A stretch of 64,000 nt of DNA from Tetmemena sp. SeJ-2015 (Eukaryota; Ciliophora; Spirotrichea; Sporadotrichida; Oxytrichidae), in NCBI GenBank assembly GCA_027382625.1, contig JAJKFJ010021068.1, positions 1 through 64,000 on the forward strand, in the 5' to 3' direction. This document shows positions 11,685 through 25,862 of the stretch, one piece after another; positions within the stretch are counted from its first letter, which is position 1; each line of letters opens with the position of its first letter. The translations under genes and the position numbers were made by a program. Under the pieces are notes generated by a model. That model was given only the letters and a program-made list of their open reading frames with translations, was not told where the DNA came from and ran no database searches.

Positions 11685-13310
11685 TCAATAGAAGAAATTC
11701 TTCTCAAAATTGAATCCATTCTCCTTGTTGTGCCTCTCCAGTCCATCCATTCTTCGAGAATAGTTTTTCCTTACTCTCTCCAACTCATCACTCATTTCAC
11801 TCTCCTAGCTTGAATGATGCCCTCCATCTCCAAACTTCTTTAATCTCTCCTCTTCATCGCTCGTGTCTGGGGAATCTTACCAAGCCACTCTTTTGTAGTT
11901 CTTGCCAAGAGCTTTCTTCTTGATTATTTTTGCCTCTTTATTTCGATCGTAGTTACTTTCGAACCTGTTTGTTCCTCTGCAGTCTTCTATTGCTTTAAGG
12001 AACTTTGATTTCTCATTGACCTTTTGACCAATCATCATATTCATATTGCCCATTCTAACTCCTTTCCTTTAAATACCCACGTTAGTCTAGGGCACATTTA
12101 TGAGGTTGTGACCATTTACATCTGTCTTAACTAGGCATCCTCTTAAGTCTAGTTTCTTCAAGTTGTGCAAGCGCATTTTCAGCTTCACCTTACTAGCTGA
12201 TAACAGTAGCTAATCACAGTTGATTTTGATAACCTCAAGCTGAGGAAAGATTTGAGGGTGGCCTATTAAAGTCATCAGAGAATCCTCTCCAACGTGTCCA
12301 TACAGAGATATCAGTTTTAGGGATCTTGCAAATGGTGCCCTCTCTTAAATCACCTTTTTGAGGATATCTGTCTTCAAAGCCTGCCCATTATTCACTGTAT
12401 TCTTCTTCAAGATCAGCTCCTCAAGTGAGTCTGAAAACAAGGAGAGGTAGTTATCCTTTATGGAGCAGTTTGCCATATAGCATCGCTTCACATTTGCAAA
12501 AAGCTTCTCACAGTTGATCTTTATGACCAATTTGCAGTTCTCAAATTTTACTCTCTCACATAAAAGAACCTGATCGAAACGACTGAACTTGAAAGTGGAA
12601 TTTGACACTCGTAAAACTTTAGCAGGACCAAGTAGGTAACTGATTGTTGAGCGCAATTGAAGTGTACTCTTACCAACCGTAACCTCATTGATCTTATAGT
12701 AGCCAATCAATTCCATAAATTTCTCCACATGTAAGTCTTCATCTTGGAAATTTTCAAGCTCAACATTTATTGTAATGTCAGGTCTAAACTGCCTCATAAT
12801 ACTTAAGAGGTAGTCAAAGTTTAAGCCGTTATTGATTATGAGGGTAAGAGAGTTCATGCACTGAGGAATCCAGAATAATCTTTTTGGCTTGGGTCGAAGT
12901 GGCTGGTGCGAATCCAGTCGCAGAGTCATGAGTCTATCTTGCTTTATGAGCGGAAAGCGATCAAATAGAAAATCCCTCATGTCCTTGCTTAGCCTTGATA
13001 TTTTAAATATCAACTCCTTCAATATGTGGCAGCGAAGTATCAGGATGGCTGCAACTGTATCCAATCTATTCTGCATATTAAGGTGTAAGAGTTTAAGTGA
13101 CTTAGATTCAAAAATATTACATCTTGCAAGGAATTATTGCTAATTCCAAGAAATATAAAAGTCTCTAAAAATTTACCTTTTTTAAAGTTATCTTAAAATT
13201 AAATGCTTAATTAAATGATTTCATATTTTTTATTTAGTCGTCCATACCCGGCGGCTATCTTCTCACTAAACAACCACTTTAAGATACTCTAAGTAGCTTA
13301 TTTTTATCAT
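11685..13310 (-). CDS. leucine-rich, possibly F-box/LRR-like protein
   Basis: ATG at 13310 begins MIKISYLEYLK. One base later in frame comes WLFSEKIAAGYGRLNKKYEI, then an intron ending GGAATTAG at about 13140 and a long open frame of about 480 residues to TGA 11685-11687. The frame has irregular leucine-rich repeats (SKSLKLLHLNM, CHILKELIFKISRLS, LEELILKKNTV, LKKLDLRGCLV), spaced like the cysteine-poor repeats of F-box/LRR proteins. A charged C-terminal tail follows (SPDTSDEEERLKKFGDGGHH). The N-terminal segment could be a weak F-box, but I cannot confirm it. Human-type orthology is not clear. The 1-nt frame jump near 13285 is likely a sequencing indel or a tiny eliminated segment. Confidence 0.6.
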
Positions 13311-13430
13311 TACTCGTTTCTCCGTTTAATTCCATTCTTGAATTGAAAGGGACGGAATAGATAAATGAAATTAGAAATGATCTAAGTTAAATCTTGCCAT
13401 CACATATGAAGTGAATAATATAGAGCAGTT

Positions 13431-16400
13431 TCACTGGTGCCTGGTTGCAGCACCTCTGATAAGTCCTTTGATTGATGCATTGCCCTCTGGCTTCTTGTAC
13501 TATTGCTTATTTTGGGCATTTTATTGCTACTGAGCGAGAAGTATGTTTTGTTGCTGAGCTTGTTGATATTATACCATCAATAGTAACTACTGTTGTTGCA
13601 ATTATAAAATATATCAACTTTGTATAGAGTCTTAAATTTATTTTCAATTACTAAATCTGGTAGTTGATTTGCTCCATGTTGGAACCTGGTTGCTGAGCTT
13701 ACTGTTAGAGTCTTTGCATTTCTTGCTATTCATCCTTTCAAATATGATAATAGAATTAGAAGAAAATAAAGGAAAATTAGCTAGTACTTATCTGAATAAG
13801 AAAGAGAATTTAACCAAAATATTTTAAAAGCCAAACATTAAAAAGAAAGTAAGTTCATAATCTTTCAAATTTTAGAGCATTATCAGTTTTACATATTTCA
13901 TAAGTTTACTACTCATATTAGGTTATCAGCAAAGGATTGTTTAAATAAGCAAATAAGATTATTTCAAGATAAAATTTAAGCACTTGGCATCCCTCCAGAA
14001 GCAATGTTTGTTGTGATAACTTTAACATTAGGATTGCTTAAAGGCTGAGGCATAGCAGCTTTGTGAGAGCCTATAGTTGAGTAAGGCTAAAGAGTTAGAG
14101 GACTAATACCCTATTCGATGGACTCTTATTCACCAACCATTTAAAGAAGCTTCTAGTTTTAAGGCAAAGAACTTGTTCCAAGTTATTGATTTCCTCCCAT
14201 GTAATAAAGTAAAATAACAATTATTTAAAATGTAATGGTACTTTTAAGCAGTGTCAAGAGAAATATTTGACTAATCGTGAGGGTTCTTTGCTCCTCCTGC
14301 ACTTTTCTAAACCTGATTATCAGATTATTAATTATTTTAGCTTCTCTCATCTACTGTCAGATTTTTATTGGTGAGATGATTCTATGGCACGAGTAAGTCT
14401 TTCTCTGAAGCTATTTAAGTTTTAGATTGTTTGCAATTTCATCCTGCTATAAAATTGTAAAATGATATCCAATTAAATGCATTTTAGGGTTTATGAGAGT
14501 TTGATGAGACTCTATATTCTGCTACTTTCTCTCCAGAGACTTAGTAATTGCGTTGTGGTCCATATCTAGAGGCGAGTTAGATTTCCCTCCACCCCTTATA
14601 TTCAAAGTATCCAGCTAACTTCTACTCTACTCATCATTTTGAAATGATTCTAAAGACTCCATCTTTTCTACTTGATTCTTTCTAAGATTTCTATCTTGTC
14701 TTATATAGAATTAAAATGATTAGCATTTTAATTGTCTTGTAACATTCTTATTTGTGAGTGGATTGATGCTTTCTAAGCTCTTAGTTAGATTCCCGTCAAT
14801 CGATCCCTAAAGGCTGCTCTAATCCTTATCCTAATTTGCTTAGTTTTGATTCTAAGTTTTATTGACTATGCCTTTTAGCTTTGAGCTATTTGAACCCATA
14901 CTTTTCAGCATCTTTTTGTAAGGATCAGAATTCATATTTTGAGCCAGCTTCTACCAAGAAGTAGGCTTGTCTACTTTATTCACACCGCTTAATTTGCCAG
15001 AGAAATAGAGGCTCGTGATCGTATTAAAGATTGGGACTCCTGATTTGAATTCTAACTTTAAGTTCCATCATGTGACATTCTGATGAGTCTCAGAATTTAA
15101 GATTAGAATAGAGATAAAATAAATAAGATGAGGTTGACTTGAGATCTAGTCTTGGATCCACCGTTCATTTCCTTATCTGCAGCATAAGAGGGGTAACCGT
15201 TGATATGCTCCAGCTACTCTCGAAGCTTCTAGCTACCATTTTCTCTGAGCTTATTTCCTTTTTGTACTTATCTCACTCCAGGGTAATCCATTTAATCGTA
15301 CTCGAATGAGTCCACAATTAAGCAAATATATAAAATAGAATTTATCAATTAACTCATCGCCTTTAACCTTTCTAACTTTAAGCATAGTTTAAGTCTCTTG
15401 GTCTCTAACCTCTACACTTTCTCTTGGAGGGCGTTGATGTATCACTTCGTATTTGACTCTGAAAGTAGGCTCCTGCTCTGTCTTAGTTCTATGGCTTGAG
15501 CTGACTTCTTGCTTGCTATCATTGGAGCTTTGCTAAACATCCTATGGCACTCTAAGAACAATTTTCTCTTGTGAGCTATTGCCATCATTGATTTGACTGC
15601 TTCTTATTGTCTCTAGCTTTTCCTGAATCTAAGGAGTTGGCTATTACTCTTTTTCATTCTTCTTTTGACTATTCAAGAGCAGCAGTCTTTCCTTTTCTTA
15701 TTCCATAAGTTCAAGCTATCTCGCCCTTTCTCTCATCTCTCTGTCATGCATGTCCCTGAGTGCACTTTAGTCACTCTGCATCCTAGTGTGCATATCAATC
15801 AACTCATTTATCTTATTCTTCTGTACTTCCAACTTTGCCTCATAAGTAATCCTCATCCCATTCATGCCGTCTTCGAGATCTTACTTCTACTTTTCAAGTT
15901 CTGCTATTTTCTAAGTCAGCTCAACTCTCACCTGCTCCTTGATCTTTAGTAATTGAGTCATCTAGAACTTATACTCTTCAGTCTCTTGGTGGTAGTTATC
16001 ATAAACTATTGAAAGTAATTTGAAGCGAAATAAGTTTTACTAATCAGGTTACTTATTTATCTACTGAAGTAACTATTCCCTCTTATCCTCGTAGCAAGTT
16101 GAAACTTATTCAATCTCCTAGTCCCTTGATACTATAACCTAACTTTTGTAATCTATGATTTCGTGTAGATGCTCAATGTCCAACTTAAGTAGGAGATTAT
16201 CCCTGTGCAGCCAAGCACACTTTGAATAAAATTCTTCCTTTGCAGTGGCCTCCTAGTTAATTTCAGTTTACATGGCCTCTCTCATAGCATCCATCTCAGC
16301 TAGCACCTTCTTAATGTATTCCTTCTTTTATCCAGCTATCTAAGTGTGGGTTTCTTTCAAGCCATGCATTTCTCTCCTTTAATTGTCTATTGTTACGAGT

Positions 16401-19400
16401 TTCTCGCTCATATTCTATGTTGTCTCAGTCAATTGATCTTGCAACTAATCGCACAGCTTGCATTAGTTGTCATACTTTATCGTCATATTCAAAATAACAT
16501 TAGAAATCATTCTCACTTTAATGAAAAATTGAATGATTAGCAAGCTCCAACTCTAGATCTTTGACTTTTGAGTTGGCAACTAAAGCTGCTGCTGAGTGCT
16601 CGTTACTATCTTTCTGCTCTTTTTCGAATTTCTCCACCCAGGTCTCTTTAAGATCCCTCTCAGAATCAATTATTTGTCTTAGTTACTCTATTTTCACCCT
16701 CTAGGGTTTGCTACCTTACTTCATATAACTTCTCTTTGAAAATACATTTACAGATATTTTACAGTTCTCGTTGTTAAAGATCTGAACCTCAAGAGAATCA
16801 CATTTTGCAGTCCATTCTATAACCTTTGTCTCTAGAGCATCTATTTTCAAATCTTAGGCTGTAATCACAACCATCTTCTCATTCAGGGTTGTCTATAAAA
16901 CTTGATTCGCCTCCTCTTCTGAAGAAAGTCTCAGCTCTAGTTCATGTCTGGCTCTATTTGTCAAATGAAGTCGCTCAACTGCATCATCTAAATCATTCCT
17001 AGCTGCTTAAAACAAAACTTAAAAGATTAGTTGCTCTGTAGACCTCTCCTATCTTTTCCAACTCTACTCTCATAGTAGAATTTTGACGTTCAAACTCTTG
17101 AGTTTGCACTATCAAGCCCACTATCTTATCTCTCTATTAAGTAGATTTCTCATCTAGGCTTCTAATTGTTTCTTCAGAACCCACTAACTTTTGTCTGAGA
17201 ATGTTATGCTCCAGAATTAGCTCATTTAACTTATCCTTCAACTCTTCATTCTTTCCCTCAAAAATTCTGCGGAAGTCATCACTTTCCTTCAAAGAAAGTT
17301 GCAAGTGTCCCTTCTCAGACTAAAGACCTTAAATTTGAGTTTCAAGAACATCTATTTTCAGCCTCTACTCAGTTATCTCTTTTGACTGCTCATGAATTTA
17401 GTACTTTGTGAGATATAAAAACTTTATTACATTTAATAGAAGAGTTTTATTATGCTAAAGATCAGATTCATCTTGCACTTCTTTCATTCTCTTTTCAAGT
17501 TCTTGAACTAAATTTATCTTAAGATTAACCTCCCTCTCCATAGTGGCTTTTTTCTCCTCTAGAAGTCCAATTTTATTCTCATTCTCAGTTCTGATAGTCT
17601 TCAAATGGATTATATCAGTAGCTTGCTCTTCGATTAATTTTTCATGCCTTGCAATAAGCTACTGAGCTGTAGAATGATCTTATTGCAATCGCTTGTATCT
17701 GATCTCAAGCTCTCTATGCATAGAATGCATGCTGTTTAGCTTAGATTCGAACTTCAATCTTAGTTGAACCTCCTCTTCATAAATAATAAACTCAAAGTAC
17801 ATTCTGCAATTATGTTGTTCATGATTCTTGGAGTTCTGCATATACTCTTCTTCTAGTTTGAGTCTAAGAGTTCGCTCATTAGTGCGCTCCTTTTCAAGTT
17901 CCTCAGAGTACTTTTGCATCACTTCCATATTCTACTTCAAAATTTTCTCGTTGTTAAGAAATTCCTGGCACTTTTCTTCAAACTCCCTCTCCATCTTCTG
18001 CAACTCTTCCTCATGCTAATTCGTAATTTCACTAATAAGCATCCTATAATCGCTTTAGCAACAATACAGGAAATATATATGCTACTCAAATGAAAATATG
18101 ATACTCAAGAAGAACTGAGAAAACTTTCCAAATAGAAGTTATGATAGAGTATTTTCGCTAGCAGTGAGCGACAAGCTTCTTAATCAATTCATAGAATCCA
18201 ACTGAATAAACAAAGAGAGATCTATAGACCCTATCCACAGTTTCATTTGGGATACCTGCATTAGTTAAAGTGAGTCTGTCAATAGCATATCGGGAAATTG
18301 GATTTTTATGCTCTGGCTTTAAAATAACTCCAGGGATGTCTAAGTGCTCTGCATCGGCTAAGGTTTCATTTATCCAAGTTTCCATGACTTTAGAATTTAC
18401 GCCAGTGGCCGAAGTTTTCAAAGGCTGCTATTGCTACTTGTTTGGCGGATCAAAGTCATGTTAATTTCTTGATCCTGGGTTAGCGGATCCTGCTCTGTTG
18501 TATTGTTCCATGACATATTCCTATTCCATATCTAGCATAGCAGTGCTATCAAGTGAAGGGTCCATCATTGAATTATTTAAATTCCTCTGATAGTGTTGCT
18601 AGATATCTCTCTCAGTTCCACTCTACTTTTGATGCTTCTTAAGATGGACTGTTGCATTCGAGATTTCAGTATAGCCTTTAAAAGGCTCGTTATCTTCTTT
18701 GAGCATGGCTTGCTTGATCATTCTTGTGATAGCTTTTTTATTACTGAGAATAAACTGCTTTTGAAAGGGACCATATTTCAAGTTGTTGTGCAAGTCAGAA
18801 GTGAGCATTGATTTATTCTGATGATTGCTTACTGAAAATGCAGACACGTTGTTCTAGTTCATGGCTACCGATTACTTGGAAAGTCTGCTGTTATCTATAA
18901 TGTAGATAAGAAAAAGCGAATTGATGAAGAGAACAAATGCATGTAAACAACTGCTTACTTATTTGAGGAAGGTTAATTTGTGAAATCTCTAGAGAATTAA
19001 CATGCTGCACATTAGAGAGGTTTGAAGTGAAATGAGTTGGTAGGTTCCCTTGACCTGCACCAATAGATCTAGTAAAGTCATTGATAGAGCTCATTGCCAA
19101 TAGATCATCAGTTGTTTTATTGTGGCCATTAGGATCTTTGACTACGCTGCTGCTCCTTCCATCTGTCATGCCTCCACCCACATTGATCTTCATATTGCTG
19201 TTATCGTAATTCCCTTGATGTTCATGGGATTTCTAATCTGTGAAAGCCACTCGAGTGCTCACCTTCTTGTGATTAGAGGTATTTCCACCAGCTAGACCAA
19301 GCGGAACTGAATTATAATTCTAAAGAAAGTTGATTTATTACATAAAAAAATATTCCAATTCCTATATCGGGATAAAAATAATTTAGTTAAAAAAGACCAG

Positions 19401-19783
19401 CATACCTCAAGAGCAGACTTTACGACAACTAAATTCATTGAGAATAGTTTTTAACTTCAATTGTAAGTAAACCTTTACAAGTGAAAATTTCATTTGTTTA
19501 CATAGCAATAATTTCTATTGCAATAAGATATTAGCAGCAAGAATACTCCTTTATTATGGCAAAATTAAATTTGTATTTGAGTGAGAAATTTTTCAAAGCA
19601 CTCTATGGTAATCTAATTCCGATATCATTGATTTTATTTAAGATATTGATTAATTCGATAATCTCTTATATTCTAAGCTATATTATGATTTTGAAATTTA
19701 AGTGGCTCTAATGCAGAATTTGCAGGTCCATTGATGTTGTTAGTTTTGAACTTGGGCTCAGAACTTTGGAAAGTATTAGACAT
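13431..19783 (-). CDS. very long coiled-coil protein (possibly two genes)
   Basis: ATG at 19783 gives MSNTFQSSEPKFKTNNINGP. After introns or IESs follow a G/N-rich part at about 18960-19190 (MKINVGGGMTDGRSSSVVKD) and a conserved-looking globular segment at about 18160-18420 (ETWINETLADAEHLDIPG, ISRYAIDRLTLTNAGIPNET, FVYSVGFYELIKKLV). From 18060 to about 15950 the frame is almost continuous heptad-type coiled coil (EVMQKYSEELEKERTNER, EKLIEEQATDIIHLKTIR). The lower part (13431-15700) is charged and disordered, with pieces such as KSLERKQQNIESHQ and GVPIFNTITSLYFSGKLSG, ending in a Q-rich tail at TGA 13431-13433. No second start is obvious, so I call one gene. A cytoskeletal or basal-body scaffold is plausible from composition only. 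Confidence 0.55.
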
Positions 19784-19965
19784 TTTGCAAATAATTATAT
19801 TTTATTAGGATTACTTTCCACTCTTTAAGATAGCAGTTATATTTTCTGTTATGATTCAATGAAAAACTTAAATGATCAAACAAAGACTGATGCACAATTG
19901 GTGTTAGAGGATCAAATCAATTGATTTAAAATATTTGCTTATACTCGTAATATCTATAGCAACTA

Positions 19966-20741
19966 ATGGGAGCCCTTGCTTGCTGTGCCCAATCAGGCGG
20001 TCGTTCTGACAAGTACGACGAAAGTAAGAAAACTTCGATGCTCTTAAATCAATCCTTAATTTGATTATAGCTGTGATAACCTTCCAGGACAGAAACCGAT
20101 TCAAGCGTGACTTGGCGAAGCGAGTGAACATCAAGCACTTGCATGATGAAGTGCTTGCTAGTCAACAGATGCTTGACTTCGACACCTACAAATCCATGAT
20201 GGGCTTGATCAACAGCTATTCCACTCAACTTACAAACCAACGCAATGATGAGCAATTCGAGCATAGACTTCAACTCCTCAAAGAAGATAAGGTCGACGAG
20301 TACAATGAGCTAGTCAGCAACCTCTGTCGCTACTCTCTCAGAGTTTAGGGCACTCTCACTCGCCAAGCACAAGACTCACTCCAGATCTTAGACGAGCAGG
20401 TCATCTTCAACTCTCATGAGATCTACTCTTCTCGTGCTCAGCTGCAGGAACACATGAATTCAGAAATTGAGAAGGGAGAGAAGATTCCACGAAAGAAGTA
20501 CGAAAAGGTCAACGACGCAGAAGTCATAGAAGAAGCCTATTCCTTCTATTCGGAGAATCTTAGTACAGTAAATGAGGAACTAGCCACAACAGCGGGAGGA
20601 GAGGGTCATAGCCAAGATCTAATGACTAAACTTGAAGAGGAGAGCATCAAGCTCGAAGATTAAGTGTATCTGGCTTATGGAATTCACTACAGACAGCTCA
20701 GAAAGATTATCTAGACCAAGCAACCTAAGCCCTAGGAATGA
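19966..20741 (+). CDS. MGxxxCC N-terminus helical protein, probably lipid-anchored
   Basis: ATG at 19966 gives MGALACCAQSGGRSDKYDE, with Gly2 for N-myristoylation and CysCys for palmitoylation, as in small membrane-anchored signalling proteins. A 47-bp intron (GTAAGAAA...GATTATAG, about 20024-20070) follows. Splicing gives TVITFQDRNRFKRDLAKRVN, and the frame stays open for about 220 residues, nearly all helical and acidic (EQFEHRLQLLKEDKVDEYNE, LQEHMNSEIEKGEKIPRKKY, VIEEAYSFYSENLSTVNEE). It stops at TGA 20739-20741. No IES is needed to read it. I do not recognise the family; lipid anchoring is inferred from the N-terminus. It is divergent from the coiled-coil gene starting at 19783, with 182 bp between the two starts. 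Confidence 0.7.
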
Positions 20742-21236
20742 AGTTCATAATGATGACATAGGAAACGCGCTTTCACATCAAGTCTTCTCCAAAGCGGTAT
20801 CTTTTTCGCTATATTGAGATTAACTTAGGTGAGTGCTGTTCCTATAATCCTCTTAAATCCCTTTTCTCTAAGGAAGGGAAAGGGAGTGAGGAAAAATTAT
20901 TTAAGAATTGATTATAAGCCTTAGGGGCGCTAAGAAAAGAATAAGTGTAGGGAAATCTTAGAAAAGTCATAGTTAAGTTCAAATTCAGCCTCTGTTTGCG
21001 TCATATTAATATCATACTTAATAATAAATAATTTAAATCTTCTCACCGTCTCCCATTTTCTATCCTTTGAACAGCTATTAAAAGCCAGAATACTTGATAT
21101 TTAAATTTAACTTTCACCTTTCTCATTGTAGAATTTTGAATACCTAAATTGGTTTGAAATAAATATATCGACTAGATTTTAAATTGCATAGATTAACTTC
21201 ATAAAAATATTGGGAGATTCTTCCTCTGATAAATCC
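20742..21236. other. AT-rich intergenic stretch between convergent genes
   Basis: No convincing gene was seen. A short imperfect hairpin (CCCTTTTCTC...GGGAAAGGG, near 20860-20890) lies just past the end of the upstream gene. Confidence 0.4.
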
Positions 21237-24200
21237 TCATTTTTCAAATCCTCCCATTGATAAATAAACTAGCATCACATCACCTGGTCTGACTTCAACA
21301 TCTTTTCCAATGTCTATTAAAAAGCCGCTTCTTTTCACTTCATTACAAATTACTCCTTGGCTTTTTATTCTTTATTCAAAATAAATGTTTTTAAGGACAA
21401 GTACTTAAAAATCTTAAACCTACAAGTTTTAATGAAATGAAAATTAACCAAATGAAGATATTTTAAATTATACTTATTCAGAACCACAGTCACAGATGTT
21501 ATTGCAGGAGCAGGAGATTTTCTTCTCTCCTTGGAAAATTGATTTCAATATGCTTGGCTTGAGAGCTTGCTGTCCTTTATTAGTGACTCCCATGTTAAGT
21601 TCTGGGTAAAATTGGTATTCTTGCTATGGGTTGTGGCTAGCTCTTAGTTGCACTCTCCATACTGAGAAATCAATGCCACCCACCTCAACATTTAGAACTT
21701 CGAACTAGCTTGAAAATTGAGAAGCATCGAACCACCTCTTCACATGAGATCTAAGAGAATGAGTGCGCACATTTGGAGGTGTGAACCACTCAACTATAGC
21801 GTCCTCCACCTCACATACTCTTCTCAGATCTGCAAAGTATTACTAGAATGTGTCTCTATCGGGAGTTAGCATTTTGAATCTGTTGTAGTCTCTCACGTCA
21901 TCTTAAAATAAACTTCATAGTTTGCAGCTTTAAAATTAATTCTTGATTAGGGAGAGGCTCAACTTTCAGAGATTACCACTTTACAGAATTTACATCTAGA
22001 GCTCCCATAAGATTGAGAAGAGTTATGCTTATCTCAAACTGATCTCCTACGCAAACAGGCATCACTGGCATTGAGTAAGCCCTGGCATCAGTTAGTCCAT
22101 GGAAAAGGCACTCATCCTTATGCAGCCAAAACCATCTCTGAGAGAAAGAAGGGTATAAATCGAATTGGTAGACTGTTTAGTAGTCGCCTTGAAGTCTGCT
22201 CTCAGTTAAAGTCTTTTCATAAGTAGCTTCCAATCTGTATCCATGGGAAATAGTTACTGACTTGTTTTAGATCTTCTTTGCATCTGGTTTGACATTCACT
22301 TTCAAAGTTAGTTCAAGTCTGCTTCCAGCCTCATTGTTGAAAGTCAAATGGCTAAATGATATTGATCTGCTCTCATTAAATTAATTCAAATATTTTAATG
22401 CATATCTCAATGAATAGAAGCTGACCGTATTTTCGGTTGAAATCTTTCGTTATACTTGCAGTCTTTTCAAACATATGGAATATCAGATGCTTACGCATGT
22501 CTTTTGATAGCTAAACAAATTTCTTGAATAGCCTGCCATCATAGGAAATAATCCTGTAGAATATATCCATGTGAACTTGAGCAGGGTCTGAAATGACCTA
22601 TTTAATTTTCCTCTTTAAGTTTGGTCTCAGTTTCAATTGATCCTCACAAGTGATGAGAACGGCGCTTGTGTTTGTAAGCCTCTTAAGCGATTTCATCTTG
22701 TTGAAGCTTGAGAGCTTTGAGGTATCTCTCTACAAACTCCTAATCCTATTGCTCTTGAACTTAATTTTAAACCCCTTCTCTCTGCTTATTTTAAAGTGTC
22801 TGTTGGTATTCATCGTTTTCTTCTTCATCTTGCTCTTGAGTCACAAATTAGATTTAGTTGAAGGTTTGAGGATCCCTCATAGTGAGGAACTGCTTTGGAT
22901 TTTAAGACATCTGTGGAGTGTTGAGTGCATGAGTATTTTAGCGAGTGTTCTTAGTTGTATGTGCTTTAGTGTGAGTCTAAGTGCTCTGACAATAGTGTAA
23001 TAGTGTCAGGTGCTCTCAAGTCTCCGCCTGTAAGAGTGTAAAATATTTGACTCTAAATTGTTGCAAGATCAGGTGCAATTATTTAACTCTACTACTGAGA
23101 AGCTATTAGATCTACCTAGCTCAGCTCAACTAATCCAATATTGGTGTTACTTCCAAGCATGCGTAAAGTTTCATCAGAGGCTATACCTCTGGAAACAATA
23201 GACTGAGCTGCTTATTTCTTGCTAAAGTCGATGAAGTTGCTGGGTCTAGTGTCTAAGTTTTGTGGTGGTTGGGTTCTTACTTTTTGCTAAGAGGAAGAAG
23301 TCTGTCTCTGATGCTAGATTACTTGCGAAGGGTGAGGGCCGTAAGATCTGAAGATATTGAATTCTTAGTCTGACTGAATCAGAAGATTATGTTGTTGAGA
23401 GTTTCTCTACTAAATAATGGATTTATAATCATTCATGCTAATTACTGATAGGCTTAACTTTCAAGTTCAATAAATGAGCCTTGGTTTTGATTTTTGAGCT
23501 AGAAATTAACAGGAATACGGTTGTTAAAAGATGCATCAGGGATATTGAATTAAGTTGGGGCAAATTCACCAGGCTAGAATTGACCTTGTAGATTCCCTTC
23601 ATAGGAAATAAAAGTATTGTTGTTGGTCTATGTAAACTTTAAAATAAAATAAGAATATTTGGATTAAACAAGGACTTAGAGTTGCTGACTTCCCTTCTAT
23701 GATTGTTTTGCAGATTATAGCTCGAGCCTCCTCCAACTTACGACACAGTTCTAGCTGTCGAAAACATTTCTTGATTGTTAGAAAAGTTTTTTTTTAAATA
23801 CCTTCTTTAAAAATAAGTTGTCTCCAGCATCAGTTGCCAAGAAAGCATTTGTGTGAATGGATATCTGCCTGCTCTTATAAGGGTTCTTTTGCTTATAATT
23901 TGTAGAGAATTGAGATGGCATGTTGCTTCCATCTACTCTCTGTCCATCTTTCTGCCTCTCTTATTATTTAGGTTGATTTCCCTGTATAGCTTCCATGTTA
24001 AATTTCACATCTCCTTGGTAAAGCTTGTTGTTACTCTTTGGACTTGCACTCTAAAAGAGAGCAGCTTTTATCTGCTGGCTTATCTCTTCAATGTTACAAA
24101 TTTAAAATTTGAAGGGTGTTGAGATGTGAAACGCTTTGCTAATTTAGATTGTCAACTTCTTTTTCATCCAGTCTTTAGTCACTTCCCTCTGTTGCGGCGG

Positions 24201-25684
24201 TAGGCCCAAAGCCTCTCAGATCCTCTCTGAAAAGATGAGGAGTGCTACTTTGTAACTATGATAGGCTGAGTGATCCTTCTGTCATATGCTAGTCTCTATC
24301 AGGGCAAAGAGTCTCTAGCACTAAGCCAAGCTGGTTTGAGGATGAAGGGAAGCTGCTTAGACTTACTTCATCTTTGGCTAGTCTGTGAAAACCATTCACG
24401 TTTTCAATAGTAAAATTGAAAACAAGTTGATATAGTGTCCTTGCTACAAGTTAGATTTTGAACAGACTTGGCTCCTGCATTTTCAAAGTCCAGTCTTAAT
24501 TTTCCACTCTTCATTAGGATAGGGTCTCTTCCATTTTCGAACCCCTTCTTTAACTTTTTCTCGAGTCCCTCATACTTTATGCAATTTATAAATTTTAACT
24601 CTTTATAGTTACTAAAGAACCTTAACTGTATTAGAATTAGGAGTTCCTTATATCCGTTCAGAGTTTAAAGTGTTTTTATTAGTGCCTTCGCTCTCATAGC
24701 CTAGATTGTCGCCCTCCTCTTGCTCATTTGACAGGCCTGGGTCACTTAAGAAATTTGAGGCTGAGTATTTTTGAATCTATTCTCTTTCTTATGCTGGTTA
24801 AATTAGCGCTAAATGCTTAAAATAAATTAAGTTAAGAGTGTGAAATTGACTGATCCATAATATCAAGTTTTTGGAGGCAATTCAAAAATCTGCTAAAATA
24901 TAATTAATTTTCAATCGTTCATTTCCTTGATAAGATTTAATGAGTTAGACTGGTATCACTGAGTTGACCAAAGGCCAAGACTTGATGAGCTAGGAATACC
25001 AGACTTTAAATCAAAATCTTATTAATGTCCTTGATTTTAAAAATCTTGTAGCTCGCTCAATCCAGATTAATTATATAAAGAAAGGATTTAATTTTTGAGT
25101 TTGAGAGATAGTAGTTGTTTGTGAGAGTCAGAGGGAGGAAGGGACTTGAGATTTGAGATGAATTGCTGGCAGCTCTAAGATGTTTGAAGTGCTGATGAGG
25201 TTGAATTTATTTGGCTCTGTTATGGCGAAAATGCGAGATTATTTAAAGGGAGCTAGTCTTCTTCCTCTTGTTCGTCTACAATTTGTCTAAGGTTGGTTGG
25301 ATAATGAAGAACTAATTATGAGTATGTAAATGATTAACTATTTATTCAATGGATAGCTCTTGAATGTTGATTAGAATGGTAGCTAGTCACCATTATTAGT
25401 TGCAGAGTACTGAGTGTTCCTATTGAAGTTTACTACAGTCACAGACGACTGGGACTAGAAGTGCATCTGATTCTACTCTTATAAAATATGCTCAATTTAT
25501 CTAACTACTCATTCGATTCCTGGTCTTAATTACCAATTTCATATGCGCTTTATTTTGTCTAGCGATCTGTGTTCATGTGTCTCAGACCAAATTGTTATTG
25601 AGCTGGGGTTACTTGTTTGAGTGAAGATGATAGGGCCTGCCTAAGTCTCGGAGGCTGTTGTTGCTGTGAGGGTTGATTATTCAT
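21237..25684 (-). CDS. large conserved-looking protein of unknown family
   Basis: ATG at 25684 gives MNNQPSQQQQPPRLRQALSS, and the first ~2.5 kb are Q/S-rich with gaps (for example RPSNFIDFSKKQAAQSIVSR at about 23230). A Q/E-rich helical linker at about 22660-23000 leads into a well-formed folded region: DPAQVHMDIFYRIISYDGRL, VTISHGYRLEATYEKTLTES, QFDLYPSFSQRWFWLHKDEC, DAIVEWFTPPNVRTHS and NVEVGGIDFSVWRVQLRAS. It ends in a Cys cluster (CSCNNICDCGSE), an intron, and DIGKDVEVRPGDVMLVYLSM before TGA 21237-21239. The folded part alternates beta-like strands as in trafficking or adhesion beta-sandwich proteins, but I cannot name the family. Exon borders in 23100-25600 are unresolved. Confidence 0.55.
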
Positions 25685-25862
25685 TTATATAAGAAATATA
25701 ATAAATTATATCAAATCAGAGAGCTTCAGATTAATTGAAAAGCCTTAACTTTAATATGGACTAAATTAGAGAAGGAGGATCCTATTTAACGATCACTAAT
25801 TTTAAACTCATAAATTAATAATTTCGATAGCTTAGCTTTAAATTCTTTTGAGATTCATTCAG

